Below, one piece after another: positions 1-8,086 of a stretch of DNA of 64,000 nucleotides. Below the pieces are notes generated by a model. The model had not been told where the DNA came from. It did no database searches and was given only the letters and a program-made list of their open reading frames with translations. A program made the position numbers and the translations under genes. The first letter of the stretch is position 1. The number at the start of each line of letters is the position of its first letter. The DNA is from Sphingobium wenxiniae. GTDB taxonomy: Bacteria; Pseudomonadota; Alphaproteobacteria; Sphingomonadales; Sphingomonadaceae. The DNA is taken from assembly GCF_007830065.1 (NCBI RefSeq), contig NZ_VLKK01000006.1, positions 1 through 64,000 of the forward strand. Direction: 5' to 3'.

Positions 1-160
1 TACAAGCCGCCAGGCGCTGGCAAATCCCCATCGCGCGCTCGGCCTGTGCAAGCAGTAGAACACCGCCATCCGAGGTAAGCCGGCCACCGTCGAACGCAGC
101 TGTGATTTTCTTGCGGCCGACTGCTGGGAATCCAAATGAGCTTGCGATATCATCGTTCAT
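1..160 (-). CDS. IS1380-family transposase, N-terminal fragment (continues beyond window)
   Basis: Reading leftward from the ATG at 158-160, the product begins MNDDIASSFGFPAVGRKK and continues with the stretch TAAFDGGRLTSDGGVLLLAQ. The pattern of F-DGG-LTSDGG-LLL is the conserved beginning of IS1380-type DDE transposases, which move the element by cut-and-paste. About 53 residues are visible; the remainder lies left of position 1, so whether the gene is intact is unknown. It is transcribed away from the catabolic cluster. Family assignment rests on recognised motif similarity only. Confidence 0.85.
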   Translation of the reverse strand, partial: MNDDIASSFGFPAVGRKKITAAFDGGRLTSDGGVLLLAQAERAMGICQRLAAC

Positions 161-299
161 GGCGGGTGTGGCCCGTGGCATTTTCTGCCCTGCGGCAGGT
201 TCGGCTTAGACACCCAGTTCCTAATTCAGATCAGAGGCTTACGCCACTCCCGCCAACCCTTCAGGACACTTTTGGTGAATAAGGCGGGCTAAAGATTTC
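1..299 (-). mobile_element. IS1380-family insertion sequence, one end (cut by window edge)
   Basis: The minus strand holds the beginning of an IS1380-type transposase, followed outward by about 130 bp of non-coding DNA that should carry the terminal repeat. The exact boundary is not resolved: Rieske-oxygenase-like coding sequence is recognisable from roughly position 300 onward, so the element ends somewhere around 270-300. I could not identify the inverted repeat or target duplication by eye because the other end lies outside the window. Confidence 0.7.
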
Positions 300-887
300 C
301 GTCAGAATTACGTAACCGCGATCCAGGAGTTGGCGAAGCAGACGGGTGGGGACGTTGATCGCGTTGGCTCAGCAAGCGGGCGCTCGGCGGATGCTGTCGG
401 CCGCATTCTGACCGAGTTGCCGCCGGATGCCAGTCTTATCGATATTCATATAGCGGGACTACGCTTCATGCGCGAAGCCGCGGAAGCCGAAGGAGCCGGC
501 TGGCCGGAAGTCAGCGACGAGCAAGCGGCCGGTCTTGGCGTGGATTGGAACATCTTTCCCAATATGGTGCTCGTCTTCTCACTCGATTCCACGCTCGTCT
601 TTCGGTCCCGTCCGGATGGGAAGCGCAACGATCGCTGCATTTTCGACATGTGGGGCTTGATCCGTTGCAATCCGGAAAATCCGCCTGCACCGACCAGCGA
701 ATTCTTCGAAGATTGGCGCGAAAATATCGATAAAATTCCGTCTCTGTTGGTTCAGGATTTGCGCAACATCGAGAAAGTGCAGGCGGGAATGGCGTCCAGG
801 TCATTTGCGGGATCGCGGATAAGTCCCGTGCAGGAAAGGCAGATATTCAATCTTCACAAAAATCTGAGAGAATATATCGGAAAATAA
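300..887 (+). pseudogene. C-terminal remnant of a Rieske-type ring-hydroxylating oxygenase alpha subunit
   Basis: The frame opens after a stop at 276-278 and runs to the stop at 885-887. The preserved part matches the C-terminal catalytic (SRPBCC-like) domain of Rieske oxygenase alpha subunits: a FPNM segment, then RSRPDGKRNDRCIFDMW, and near the end the typical QDLRNIEKVQAGMASR followed by a PVQER motif. The Rieske [2Fe-2S] domain (CxH...CxxH) and the mononuclear iron ligands, which lie upstream in this family, are absent. The IS1380-type element sits where they should be, so insertion probably removed the 5' half. A TTG at 330 could in principle start a 185-residue protein, but it would lack both metal centres. 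It probably once belonged with the oxidative genes that follow. Confidence 0.75.
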
Positions 888-964
888 TTCCATAATTTTA
901 TTATAGGTTTGCGATTTAAATATAAAAGTAAACCAGAATAAAATTTAATATAGGAGGGGATATT
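888..964 (+). promoter_or_regulatory. AT-rich leader upstream of TonB-dependent receptor
   Basis: This 77-bp gap is strikingly AT-rich for the window (long A/T runs such as TTTAAATATAAAAGTAAA) and ends in a strong AGGAGGGG ribosome binding site at about 952-959, just before the ATG at 965. It very likely carries the promoter of the receptor operon, but no -35/-10 pair stands out clearly enough to name. Confidence 0.4.
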
Positions 965-3193
965 ATGAAATCTATTAATAATTGTGGGAATCGCGTAAAG
1001 CATATCCGCGAGAGTGCATTGTTTTTGCTTTATGGCGCGGCATTAGGGCCTATTGCCGCCTATGCACAGGATACGTCGGCGATCGCCACCGCGCCCGAGC
1101 AACGGCCGTCTGAAAGCAATGGCGAGATCATTGTGACAGCGCAGCGGCAAAGCCAGATCGCGCGCGATGTTCCGCTCTCGATCAGCGCGCAGACCGGCGA
1201 ACAGCTCCAGAAAGCGGGCGCGACGGACACGCGCGATCTGACTGCTCTGACTCCTGGTCTCAAGATGGACCGGGTCGGCGCTTTCTCCATTCCCGCCATT
1301 CGCGGCGTAACGACGCAACTTACCACAGCCGGTGTCGACGTGAACGTTGCTACCTATCTGGACGACGTCTACCAGCCCAGCCAACTCACCGGAACGCTCG
1401 ACCTGCCCGATGTCGAGCGGATCGAGGTTCTCAAGGGGCCGCAAGGCACACTTTTTGGTCGCAATGCAACCGGGGGCGCAATCCGGGTCTTTACCCGCAG
1501 CCCGAGCTACACCACGACGGGCAAGTTTGTTGCGAGCTATGGCAGCTTCAATGAAGCGATCGCGAAAGGCTTTGTCAGCGCGCCGATCGTCGCGGACAAG
1601 CTCGCGGCGAGCGTTGCCGGTTATTACCGGCGGTCAGACGGATATAATCACGATCTTCTCAATGACGGCGCGCGTGTCGGCGGAGACGAATCCTGGCTGG
1701 TGCGTGGCAAGCTGCGCTTTGACCCGACCGATCGGATTTCCTTTCTGGCTACCGGCTTTGCGTCCTATCGGAAGGACGGATCGACCAATCGCGGCCTGCC
1801 GCTCAACGGCAATACCCAATATGCGCAGGATCCGACCGTTGTCATTCCAACGCGCCCTTACGACACGGCGATGAACCTTGCGAGCAACGTGGTGCGTCAG
1901 CATGGTTTCTCGCTGAAGGGAACGGTCGATCTGGATGCGGTGACCCTCACGTCGATTACCGCCTATCAGAAATCGACTTCATTTTCGAGGATCGATGGCG
2001 ATTATTCCTACACGCCCGACGACACGGGCGCCCAATATCGTTCGCACTCCACTGATCGTTCTTTCTCCCAAGAACTGACCCTGAGCTCAATGCATGGTCA
2101 TTTGATCGACTATAGCGTGGGCATCTTTTACTATAATGCTTATGGTCAGTTCGATCCTTTAGGGATCACGCTTTCGTCGACGACGAGCTTTGCCATTTAC
2201 GGACGGCAAGATACCAAGGCCTATGCGGCTTTCGGGGAGGTCTACCTCAACCCGACCGACCGCCTTCAGTTGATCGGTGGCCTTCGCTACAGCGATGAAA
2301 AACGCACCTATACAAGTGCGCTCGGCGCCTTGGGAGGGGCAGCTCCCTCCTTGGTTCCTACTGGAGAGAAGAGCTTTAGCAACGTCACGCCACGTGTGGC
2401 GGTAAAATACAAGGTAGCAGATAAAACTAACGTTTATTTTACCTATAGCCAAGGGTTCAAGAGCGGATCTTTTAATACGTCTAATCCAGGTGATTCAACG
2501 TATGTGGATCCGGAAAAAATATATGCTTATGAGGTCGGAATTAAATCTAAGCCTACATCTTGGCTCGATTTTTCTCTCGCGGCCTTCTACTATGACTATA
2601 AGGACATTCAGGTTAATGCCTATGCGTTCGTCAATGGCATTCCGGTCGCCGTCGTTCAAAATGCTGCTGCCGCGCATAACAAAGGCATTGATGCCGAAGC
2701 GGTTTTGACGCCCATTTCCGGACTCACCGTGCGGACTGGCCTGTCGATCCTGAGCGCCAAGTTCAGCTCTTTCCCCAACGGGTCAATCACGATTCCGATA
2801 ACGGATGGCGATGGCGTCGCCACCGGCGGCAACTTCACTACGGTTGCCAATCTTGCCGGCAAGCACGAAGTGCGGGCGCCGAACTGGACGCTCAATATAA
2901 GCGCGGATTATGAAACGGAATTTGCCGGGGGCAAGCTGAACCTGAGCGGTCAATTATACCACAGCGACCGTTTCTACTTCGACAATAACAATCGTATCTT
3001 ACAGCCTGCCTACACCACATTGGGTGCCCGTATCGCGTGGAGTCCCGATGACAGCGGCATGACGCTGGCCGTGTTCGGCAAAAATCTCACCAATAAGGCT
3101 ACCATCCAAGGTGCGTTTATCACCGCCTTTGCCGATGGCGTGAGCTACGCGCCGCCCCGCACATTCGGCGCGGAATTCAGTTACGCATTCTGA
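965..3193 (+). CDS. TonB-dependent outer-membrane receptor
   Basis: A 742-residue outer-membrane transporter that would take up a bulky or scarce substrate using energy from TonB-ExbB-ExbD. It starts with a hydrophobic signal peptide (residues ~18-35, ending near AYAQD), followed by a TonB box-like segment (EIIVTAQR, ~44-51). The plug domain shows VPLSISAQTGEQL and the conserved VERIEVLKGPQGTLFGRNATGGAI. The rest is the 22-stranded barrel, ending in a terminal Phe (EFSYAF) as expected for BAM-assembled proteins. It belongs to the sphingomonad-expanded receptors whose ligands are usually organic molecules rather than siderophores. It heads the cluster with the flavoprotein and 2-oxoacid dehydrogenase genes, although a hairpin at 3201-3224 separates them. 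GC content drops in the first codons and around 2395-2560. Confidence 0.93.
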   Translation: MKSINNCGNRVKHIRESALFLLYGAALGPIAAYAQDTSAIATAPEQRPSESNGEIIVTAQRQSQIARDVPLSISAQTGEQLQKAGATDTRDLTALTPGLKMDRVGAFSIPAIRGVTTQLTTAGVDVNVATYLDDVYQPSQLTGTLDLPDVERIEVLKGPQGTLFGRNATGGAIRVFTRSPSYTTTGKFVASYGSFNEAIAKGFVSAPIVADKLAASVAGYYRRSDGYNHDLLNDGARVGGDESWLVRGKLRFDPTDRISFLATGFASYRKDGSTNRGLPLNGNTQYAQDPTVVIPTRPYDTAMNLASNVVRQHGFSLKGTVDLDAVTLTSITAYQKSTSFSRIDGDYSYTPDDTGAQYRSHSTDRSFSQELTLSSMHGHLIDYSVGIFYYNAYGQFDPLGITLSSTTSFAIYGRQDTKAYAAFGEVYLNPTDRLQLIGGLRYSDEKRTYTSALGALGGAAPSLVPTGEKSFSNVTPRVAVKYKVADKTNVYFTYSQGFKSGSFNTSNPGDSTYVDPEKIYAYEVGIKSKPTSWLDFSLAAFYYDYKDIQVNAYAFVNGIPVAVVQNAAAAHNKGIDAEAVLTPISGLTVRTGLSILSAKFSSFPNGSITIPITDGDGVATGGNFTTVANLAGKHEVRAPNWTLNISADYETEFAGGKLNLSGQLYHSDRFYFDNNNRILQPAYTTLGARIAWSPDDSGMTLAVFGKNLTNKATIQGAFITAFADGVSYAPPRTFGAEFSYAF

Positions 3194-3200
3194 TCGGACC

Positions 3201-3224
3201 GACCTCGCCCTTCGGGGCGAGGTC
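3201..3224 (+). terminator. Perfect 10-bp hairpin with TTCG tetraloop after the TonB receptor
   Basis: GACCTCGCCC - TTCG - GGGCGAGGTC forms a perfect stem closed by a very stable UUCG tetraloop, 8 nt after the receptor stop codon. Only a weak T-run (TCTTCAG) follows. It could be a weak terminator or an mRNA-stabilising 3' hairpin that sets different expression of the receptor and the downstream genes. The next gene starts only 23 nt later. Confidence 0.65.
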
Positions 3225-3246
3225 TTCAGAACACAGGAAGAACAGG

Positions 3247-4896
3247 GTGGCGACTGAACAATTTGACTTCATAGTGATCGGAAGCGGTGCCGGTTCCGTC
3301 CCGGCCGCGCTTGCGGCGAAAGCGGCAGGAAAATCCGCGGTCATTCTCGAGAAGCAGGATGCGTTCGGCGGTTCCACGTCCTATTCGGGCGGGGTGGCTT
3401 GGTTGCCGCTCAACCCGTATCTGGGCGACCGGGATACGTCCGAAAAGGCAATGACCTATTTCGACGCCATAGTCGGCGAAGTCGGGCCGGCATCCTCGAT
3501 CGAGCGCCGCAAAGCGTTCATCGGCAATGCACCGATCATGGTTCACTTTCTTGAAGAGCGTGGAATGCGCTTCAAGCACGCTCACTGGCCTGACTATTAT
3601 AGCGACGAACCTGGCGGACTCGCCGAAGGGCGTTCGCTTGTCGTGCCGACCGTTGACATCAAGAAACTGGGCGATCTTGCTGATCGGCTCGCTCGTTTCC
3701 CGCTGTGGCCGCCGCTGCCGATCGGCGTGGAGGAATTCAGTTCGCTCAGCGTCGCCAAGACGACCTGGAGAGGCCGCTGGACAGCGTTGAAGGTGGCCGC
3801 GCGGATACTCTGGCAAACCATATCGGGGAAAAAGCTTCGGAAATCGGGCAACGCGCTTCAGGCCCGGTTATTCGAAATTTTGTTGCGGGAGAAGATTCCC
3901 CTCCGCTTGTCGACCGGCGTCGTTGCGCTCGTAACCGATGACGGCCGTGTGACCGGCGTAGAGGTGATAGAGGACGGGATGCGCAAGACCATTCTCGCCC
4001 GACACGGCGTTCTTATCAATGCGGGCGGCTTTTCGCATAATCAGGCCATGCGCGAGCAGTATCAGCCCAAACCGCTTGAGCCTGGCTGGTCTACCTCGAA
4101 CCCCGGCGATACGGGTGAAATGATCGGTATGGCGACCGCGCTTGGCGCTGAAACCGATTTGATGAACGAAGCCTGGTGGGTGCCAGGCTCCGCCGATATG
4201 CAGGGCAATTTTCGCGCTTTCCACGTTCCAGGAGATACCGGAAAGCCACATTGCATTGTTGTGGATCCCCTGGGAAATCGGTTTGGGAATGAAGCTGGCG
4301 CTTATATGGAATTTGGCCAGCGCATGTTCGCCGCAAAAGCCGTTCCGGCATGGGCGGTCTTCGACAGTCGCCACCGCCAGCGATATCCTTGGGGTGGCGT
4401 TCCACCCGGTCGCACGCCAGCGGACTGGCTCGAAAGCGGGTATATGATTAAGGCCGATACGATCGATGAGATCGCCAGGGCGTGTGGAATCGATCGGGTG
4501 GGCCTTGCTGCCACCATTCAGCGATTCAACGGATTTGCTGCCAAGGGTGTCGATGAGGACTTCCGGCGCGGCTACAGCGCGCATAACCGTCATAATGGAG
4601 ATCCCGCCCATCATCCCAATCCTTGTCTTGGCACGATCGAGAAGGGACCCTTTTTCGCGGTGCGTATCGTGCCCGTGGATGTGGGCACCGCCGGGGGCCT
4701 CATGACAGACACTTTTGCGCGCGTGCTGCGCCATGATGGCACCACCATCGAATGCCTATATGCAACAGGCAATTCGACCGCGTCCGTGATGGGGCGCCAT
4801 TATCTCGGCGCGGGTGCAAGCATCGGTGCATCGATGGTTTTCGCGTTTATCGGCGCGAGACATGCGTGCGGAAGCAACATGCCGCCTGCGGATTAA
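3247..4896 (+). CDS. FAD-dependent 3-ketosteroid-delta1-dehydrogenase-like flavoprotein
   Basis: A 549-residue flavoenzyme of the fumarate reductase/KstD superfamily. The FAD-binding GSGAGS lies at residues 12-17, followed by an acidic residue ending the second beta strand (AVILEK) and the family signature GGSTSYSGGVAWLP. The C-terminal block (~506-533) reads ATGNSTASVMGRHYLGAG, matching the KstD motif that carries a catalytic tyrosine (here ~Y519) before a GAGASIG loop. Members of this family remove hydrogens at C1-C2 of 3-ketosteroids or related cyclic ketones, passing electrons to a quinone or other acceptor. The start is GTG at 3247, preceded by AGGAAGAACAG. The gene is followed by the E1-alpha gene. 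Steroid specificity is inference; a role in another cyclohexenone pathway is equally possible. Confidence 0.85.
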   Translation: MATEQFDFIVIGSGAGSVPAALAAKAAGKSAVILEKQDAFGGSTSYSGGVAWLPLNPYLGDRDTSEKAMTYFDAIVGEVGPASSIERRKAFIGNAPIMVHFLEERGMRFKHAHWPDYYSDEPGGLAEGRSLVVPTVDIKKLGDLADRLARFPLWPPLPIGVEEFSSLSVAKTTWRGRWTALKVAARILWQTISGKKLRKSGNALQARLFEILLREKIPLRLSTGVVALVTDDGRVTGVEVIEDGMRKTILARHGVLINAGGFSHNQAMREQYQPKPLEPGWSTSNPGDTGEMIGMATALGAETDLMNEAWWVPGSADMQGNFRAFHVPGDTGKPHCIVVDPLGNRFGNEAGAYMEFGQRMFAAKAVPAWAVFDSRHRQRYPWGGVPPGRTPADWLESGYMIKADTIDEIARACGIDRVGLAATIQRFNGFAAKGVDEDFRRGYSAHNRHNGDPAHHPNPCLGTIEKGPFFAVRIVPVDVGTAGGLMTDTFARVLRHDGTTIECLYATGNSTASVMGRHYLGAGASIGASMVFAFIGARHACGSNMPPAD

Positions 4897-4929
4897 AACC
4901 GCCTATTATCAATACAGGGAACGCGACGA

Positions 4930-5916
4930 ATGAACGATAATTACGCCGTGGACGGCGAAACCCGTGTCGAGATTTACCGGCGTATGGCGTTGCTGAAGGC
5001 GAATGACGAGCGTAGCCGCAAGGTCATCAAGACTGGCCGCCTGATGATGCCCTATTATAGCTATCGTGGGCAGGAGTGCATCCCAGCTGCCCTGGCGGTC
5101 AATCTGACCGATCGGGATTATCTATGCACGATTTATCGCGGCATTCACGACATGCTGGCCAAAGGCTTGCCGCTCAAGGAACTCTGGGCCGAGATCGCAG
5201 GCAGGATCGATGGCTCCTGCAAGGGCAAGGGCGGTCCGATGCACCTGACGTCCCCTGACAAGGGTATCATGGTGACAACCGGTATCGTGGGATCCTCCAT
5301 GCCAATCGCGAACGGTCTTGCTTTGGCTGCACAGCTCTCGGGTGACGGACGGGTTGCTGTGGCGACCTTCGGTGATGGCGCATCCAATATCGGGGCCTTT
5401 CACGAAGCGCTGAACATGGCGTCGGTCTGGAAGTTGCCGGCGATCTTCCTCTGCCAAAACAATCAATATGGAGAGCACACGACCTATGAAAAAGCGACCT
5501 CGGCATTACGGATCGCCGACCGCGCAATTGCCTACAATATGCCCGGCGTCCGGGTTGATGGTAATGACCCTCTGGCTGTCCATGCTGTAACGCTCGAAGC
5601 GATAGAACGGGCGCGGAATGGCGGCGGGCCGACACTGATCGAAGCCATGACCTTTCGTTTCCATGGACATATCTATGGCGACGACGACGCCTATATGGAC
5701 CCCGCTCGCAAGAAGGCGGCGATGGAGGCGGATCCTGTGCCAATCTACCGCGCTTCCCTTATTGCCGGTGGCTTTGCGACCGAAGAAAGCCTGTCGCGCA
5801 TCGAAACCGAAATCGAAGCCGCACTCGACGAGGCTGTCGAATATGCCCTCGCTTCGCCGATGCCAGGCGAGGAAGAACTCACCACCGATGTCTATGCGGA
5901 AGGAGCTGCGGCATGA
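4930..5916 (+). CDS. 2-oxoacid dehydrogenase E1 component, alpha subunit (TPP-dependent)
   Basis: A 328-residue protein of the PDH/acetoin dehydrogenase E1-alpha type. It shows the thiamine diphosphate motif: GDG at 148-150 and NN at 177-178 (GDGASN...LCQNNQYGE), plus the E1-alpha hallmarks YRGQE near residue 45, GKGGPMHL (~99-106) and FRFHGHIYGDDDAYMD in the loop that corresponds to the phosphorylation loop of mitochondrial E1. The enzyme should decarboxylate a 2-oxoacid or cleave an acyloin such as acetoin and transfer the acyl group to a lipoyl domain. Its stop overlaps the start of E1-beta by 4 bp (ATGA), indicating translational coupling. The dehydrogenase subtype cannot be told from the sequence alone. 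Confidence 0.92.
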   Translation: MNDNYAVDGETRVEIYRRMALLKANDERSRKVIKTGRLMMPYYSYRGQECIPAALAVNLTDRDYLCTIYRGIHDMLAKGLPLKELWAEIAGRIDGSCKGKGGPMHLTSPDKGIMVTTGIVGSSMPIANGLALAAQLSGDGRVAVATFGDGASNIGAFHEALNMASVWKLPAIFLCQNNQYGEHTTYEKATSALRIADRAIAYNMPGVRVDGNDPLAVHAVTLEAIERARNGGGPTLIEAMTFRFHGHIYGDDDAYMDPARKKAAMEADPVPIYRASLIAGGFATEESLSRIETEIEAALDEAVEYALASPMPGEEELTTDVYAEGAAA

Positions 5917-6938
5917 ACGACGCTATTGTGGACACCGCGATCAATACGCATAGGATCACGATACTCCAGGCGATCAATGCGGCGCTTGCCGATGCTCTGG
6001 CAGATGATGAACGTGTATTCGTGCTCGGCGAGGATGTAGGCGATGCCGAAGGCGGGGGCATCGTGGGCGTCACCGCCGGCCTGTCGAAACGTTTCGGGGA
6101 CGATCGCGTGCGATCCACGCCAATCTCCGAGCAAGCGATCATCGGTGCCAGCATTGGCGCGGCAATCGCCGGTTGGAAGCCGGTAGCCGAAATCATGTTG
6201 ATGAACTTTGTGACCGTTGCGATGGACATGATCGTCAATCATGCCGCCAAGCTACGCTACATGTCCGGCGGGAAGACAAGCGTGCCCATGGTGATCAGAA
6301 CGATGACCGGAGCAGGCGCTTCGACTGGCGGCCAGCATGCCGATTATCTGGAAGGCTGGTTCGCCCACACCGCAGGGCTGAAGGTTGTCGCGCCCTCGAC
6401 ACCCGAGGATGCTTACGGGCTGTTGCGATCGGCCATCGACGATCCTGACCCGGTGATTTTCATTGAGAACCTCATCAGCTACGGCAACAAAGGACCGGCG
6501 CCAGTGTCCGGTCACCGTGTCCCGCTCGGCAAGGCGCGCGTTGCGGTCGAAGGTAAGGACATCACGATTATCGCTTATTCTGCGATGGCCGATCGCGCGT
6601 TGCAGGCCGCCAAGATATTGTCGCAAGCGGGCATTTCGGCGGAGATCATTGACTTGCGGACGATATCGCCCTGGGATCAGGAAACCGTGTTCGCATCTGT
6701 CGCCAAGACTGGCCGGGCTCTTGTAGTCCATGAGGCGGTCAAGCCTTTTGGACCGGGCGCCGAAGTCGCAGCCACGCTGAGCAGCGAGTTCTTTGGTCGA
6801 CTCAAAGCGCCGGTGGAGCGGATCGGTGCACCTTTCACCCCTGTGCCGTTCGCAAAGTCGCTGGAAGACGCCTTCATTCCAAGCCCGGCGCGGATTGCTA
6901 ACGCAGCGCAAAAACTCGTTGAGCAAGGCAAGCTTTGA
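5913..6938 (+). CDS. 2-oxoacid dehydrogenase E1 component, beta subunit
   Basis: A 341-residue partner of the E1-alpha gene, with the usual transketolase pyrimidine-binding domain (VFVLGEDVGDAEGG near residue 30) and a C-terminal transketolase-C domain (ALVVHEAVKPFGPGAEVAA). Conserved stretches include STPISEQAIIGASIGAAIAG and the MGGQ-like region TGGQHADYLEGWFAH. Together the subunits form an alpha2beta2 E1. It overlaps E1-alpha by 4 bp and the next gene by the TGATG arrangement at 6936-6940, so alpha, beta and the lipoyl miniprotein are almost certainly one transcript. No E2 acyltransferase or E3 dihydrolipoyl dehydrogenase lies nearby. Confidence 0.92.
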   Translation: MNDAIVDTAINTHRITILQAINAALADALADDERVFVLGEDVGDAEGGGIVGVTAGLSKRFGDDRVRSTPISEQAIIGASIGAAIAGWKPVAEIMLMNFVTVAMDMIVNHAAKLRYMSGGKTSVPMVIRTMTGAGASTGGQHADYLEGWFAHTAGLKVVAPSTPEDAYGLLRSAIDDPDPVIFIENLISYGNKGPAPVSGHRVPLGKARVAVEGKDITIIAYSAMADRALQAAKILSQAGISAEIIDLRTISPWDQETVFASVAKTGRALVVHEAVKPFGPGAEVAATLSSEFFGRLKAPVERIGAPFTPVPFAKSLEDAFIPSPARIANAAQKLVEQGKL

Positions 6939-7168
6939 TGGCGATAGACATCCAGCTTTCCAAGATCGGGATTTCGATGACGGAAGGTTCGCTTGCTGAA
7001 TGGCTCATCGCCGACGGTGGCCACGCCACGGAGGGGGAACCACTCTTTGCTCTGGAAAACGGCAAGTCGACCAATGAAATCGACAGCACCGCGACAGGGG
7101 GACTGCGTATCCCGATGCCAGGTGGCGAGAACTATGAAATCAGAACCCTGTTGGGAGTCCACCAATGA
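6938..7168 (+). CDS. Stand-alone lipoyl (biotinyl/lipoyl-attachment) domain protein
   Basis: A 76-residue protein consisting only of a lipoyl domain. It reads MAIDIQLSKIGISMTEGSLA at the start, followed by a swinging-arm loop LENGKSTNEIDS in which K43 sits where lipoate is attached in E2 proteins (normally ETDK). It ends at GVHQ, with no peripheral-subunit-binding or acyltransferase domain. I chose the ATG at 6938 over an upstream TTG because it gives the coupled TGATG overlap with E1-beta. It presumably accepts the acyl group from E1. Free-standing lipoyl carriers are known in other systems (GcvH), but a 76-residue carrier behind an E1 pair without E2 is unusual. The lack of a K-flanking M argues against biotin. 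Confidence 0.85.
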   Translation: MAIDIQLSKIGISMTEGSLAEWLIADGGHATEGEPLFALENGKSTNEIDSTATGGLRIPMPGGENYEIRTLLGVHQ

Positions 7169-8067
7169 CAAAGCCTGCCATAGCCGTGACCGGCGCATCC
7201 GGCCAACTCGGGCAAAAGGTGCTCGAGCATCTTCTTTCGGCCGGGGCCTCCCATGTGATCGCTGTTACTCGGAACCCGGACGCACTGGCCGCTTGGCAGG
7301 CGCGCGGCATCCACGTTCGCCATGGCGACTTTAATGACCCGGCATCGCTGGATGTGGCTTTTTCTGGCGTCGAGCGTATGGTCATGATTGCAACCGACGA
7401 GATGGCCACGCCCGGTTTGCGCATCGCGCAGCATGGAAACGCTGTAGCCGCGGCGCAAAGGGTCGGTGTAGGCTTTGTCGCTTATACATCCATGATCAAT
7501 CCTGGCCCCGACAGCCCCGTTTCCTTCCTGCCCGACCATTATGCGACCGAGACGCTGATTGGGGATAGCGGGATTGCCCACGGCATTTTGCGGCATGGTT
7601 GGTATCTCGATAATCTGCTGGCGACGCTTCCTGCTGTGCTCGCCTCAGGCACTTGGCTTACGTCGGCGGGTGACGGACGCGCCTCCTATATAGCGCGCGA
7701 TGATGCGGCGCGGGCTGCAGCGGCTTTGCTCCTTGCAGACAGGCCGGCGGAGGGGATGCTTGAGATTGTGGGCAGCCCGATGGCCGTAACGGAGATGGTG
7801 GAGATTGTTTCGCGTGTCTTCGACCAGTCGATCCAATTGCTTCCGCTCTCGGAGAAGGCTTTTGTCGAGGCTTTAAGCGCCGCTGGCGTCCCGGCCCCCT
7901 TTGCTGCGCTCGCGGCTTCCGTGGATTCCAATACGCGGCTCGGTCGGGCAGATGTCCAGAGCGATGCCTTCGAGCACCTGACCGGGCAATTGCCCCAGAC
8001 ACTGGAGCAATTCCTCACCGCACATCGCGACGTCATCAAAGATCGGGTGAACGCACTGGCGCAATAG
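7165..8067 (+). CDS. NmrA-like / QorB-type NAD(P)H-binding oxidoreductase
   Basis: A 300-residue atypical short-chain dehydrogenase. The N-terminus carries the nucleotide-binding loop TGASGQLG at residues 9-16 followed by a basic patch (VTRNPDAL), as in NAD(P)-binding NmrA and quinone reductase QorB proteins. The middle segment (VGFVAYTSMINPGPDS, HGILRHGWYLDNLL) is typical of that group. It lacks the classical YxxxK catalytic pair in canonical form. It overlaps the lipoyl gene by ATGA, placing it in the same operon. It may reduce a quinone-like or enone intermediate, or act as a redox sensor; the function in this pathway is not known. Confidence 0.8.
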   Translation: MTKPAIAVTGASGQLGQKVLEHLLSAGASHVIAVTRNPDALAAWQARGIHVRHGDFNDPASLDVAFSGVERMVMIATDEMATPGLRIAQHGNAVAAAQRVGVGFVAYTSMINPGPDSPVSFLPDHYATETLIGDSGIAHGILRHGWYLDNLLATLPAVLASGTWLTSAGDGRASYIARDDAARAAAALLLADRPAEGMLEIVGSPMAVTEMVEIVSRVFDQSIQLLPLSEKAFVEALSAAGVPAPFAALAASVDSNTRLGRADVQSDAFEHLTGQLPQTLEQFLTAHRDVIKDRVNALAQ

Positions 8068-8086
8068 CAGTTGGAAGGAGAGGCAA

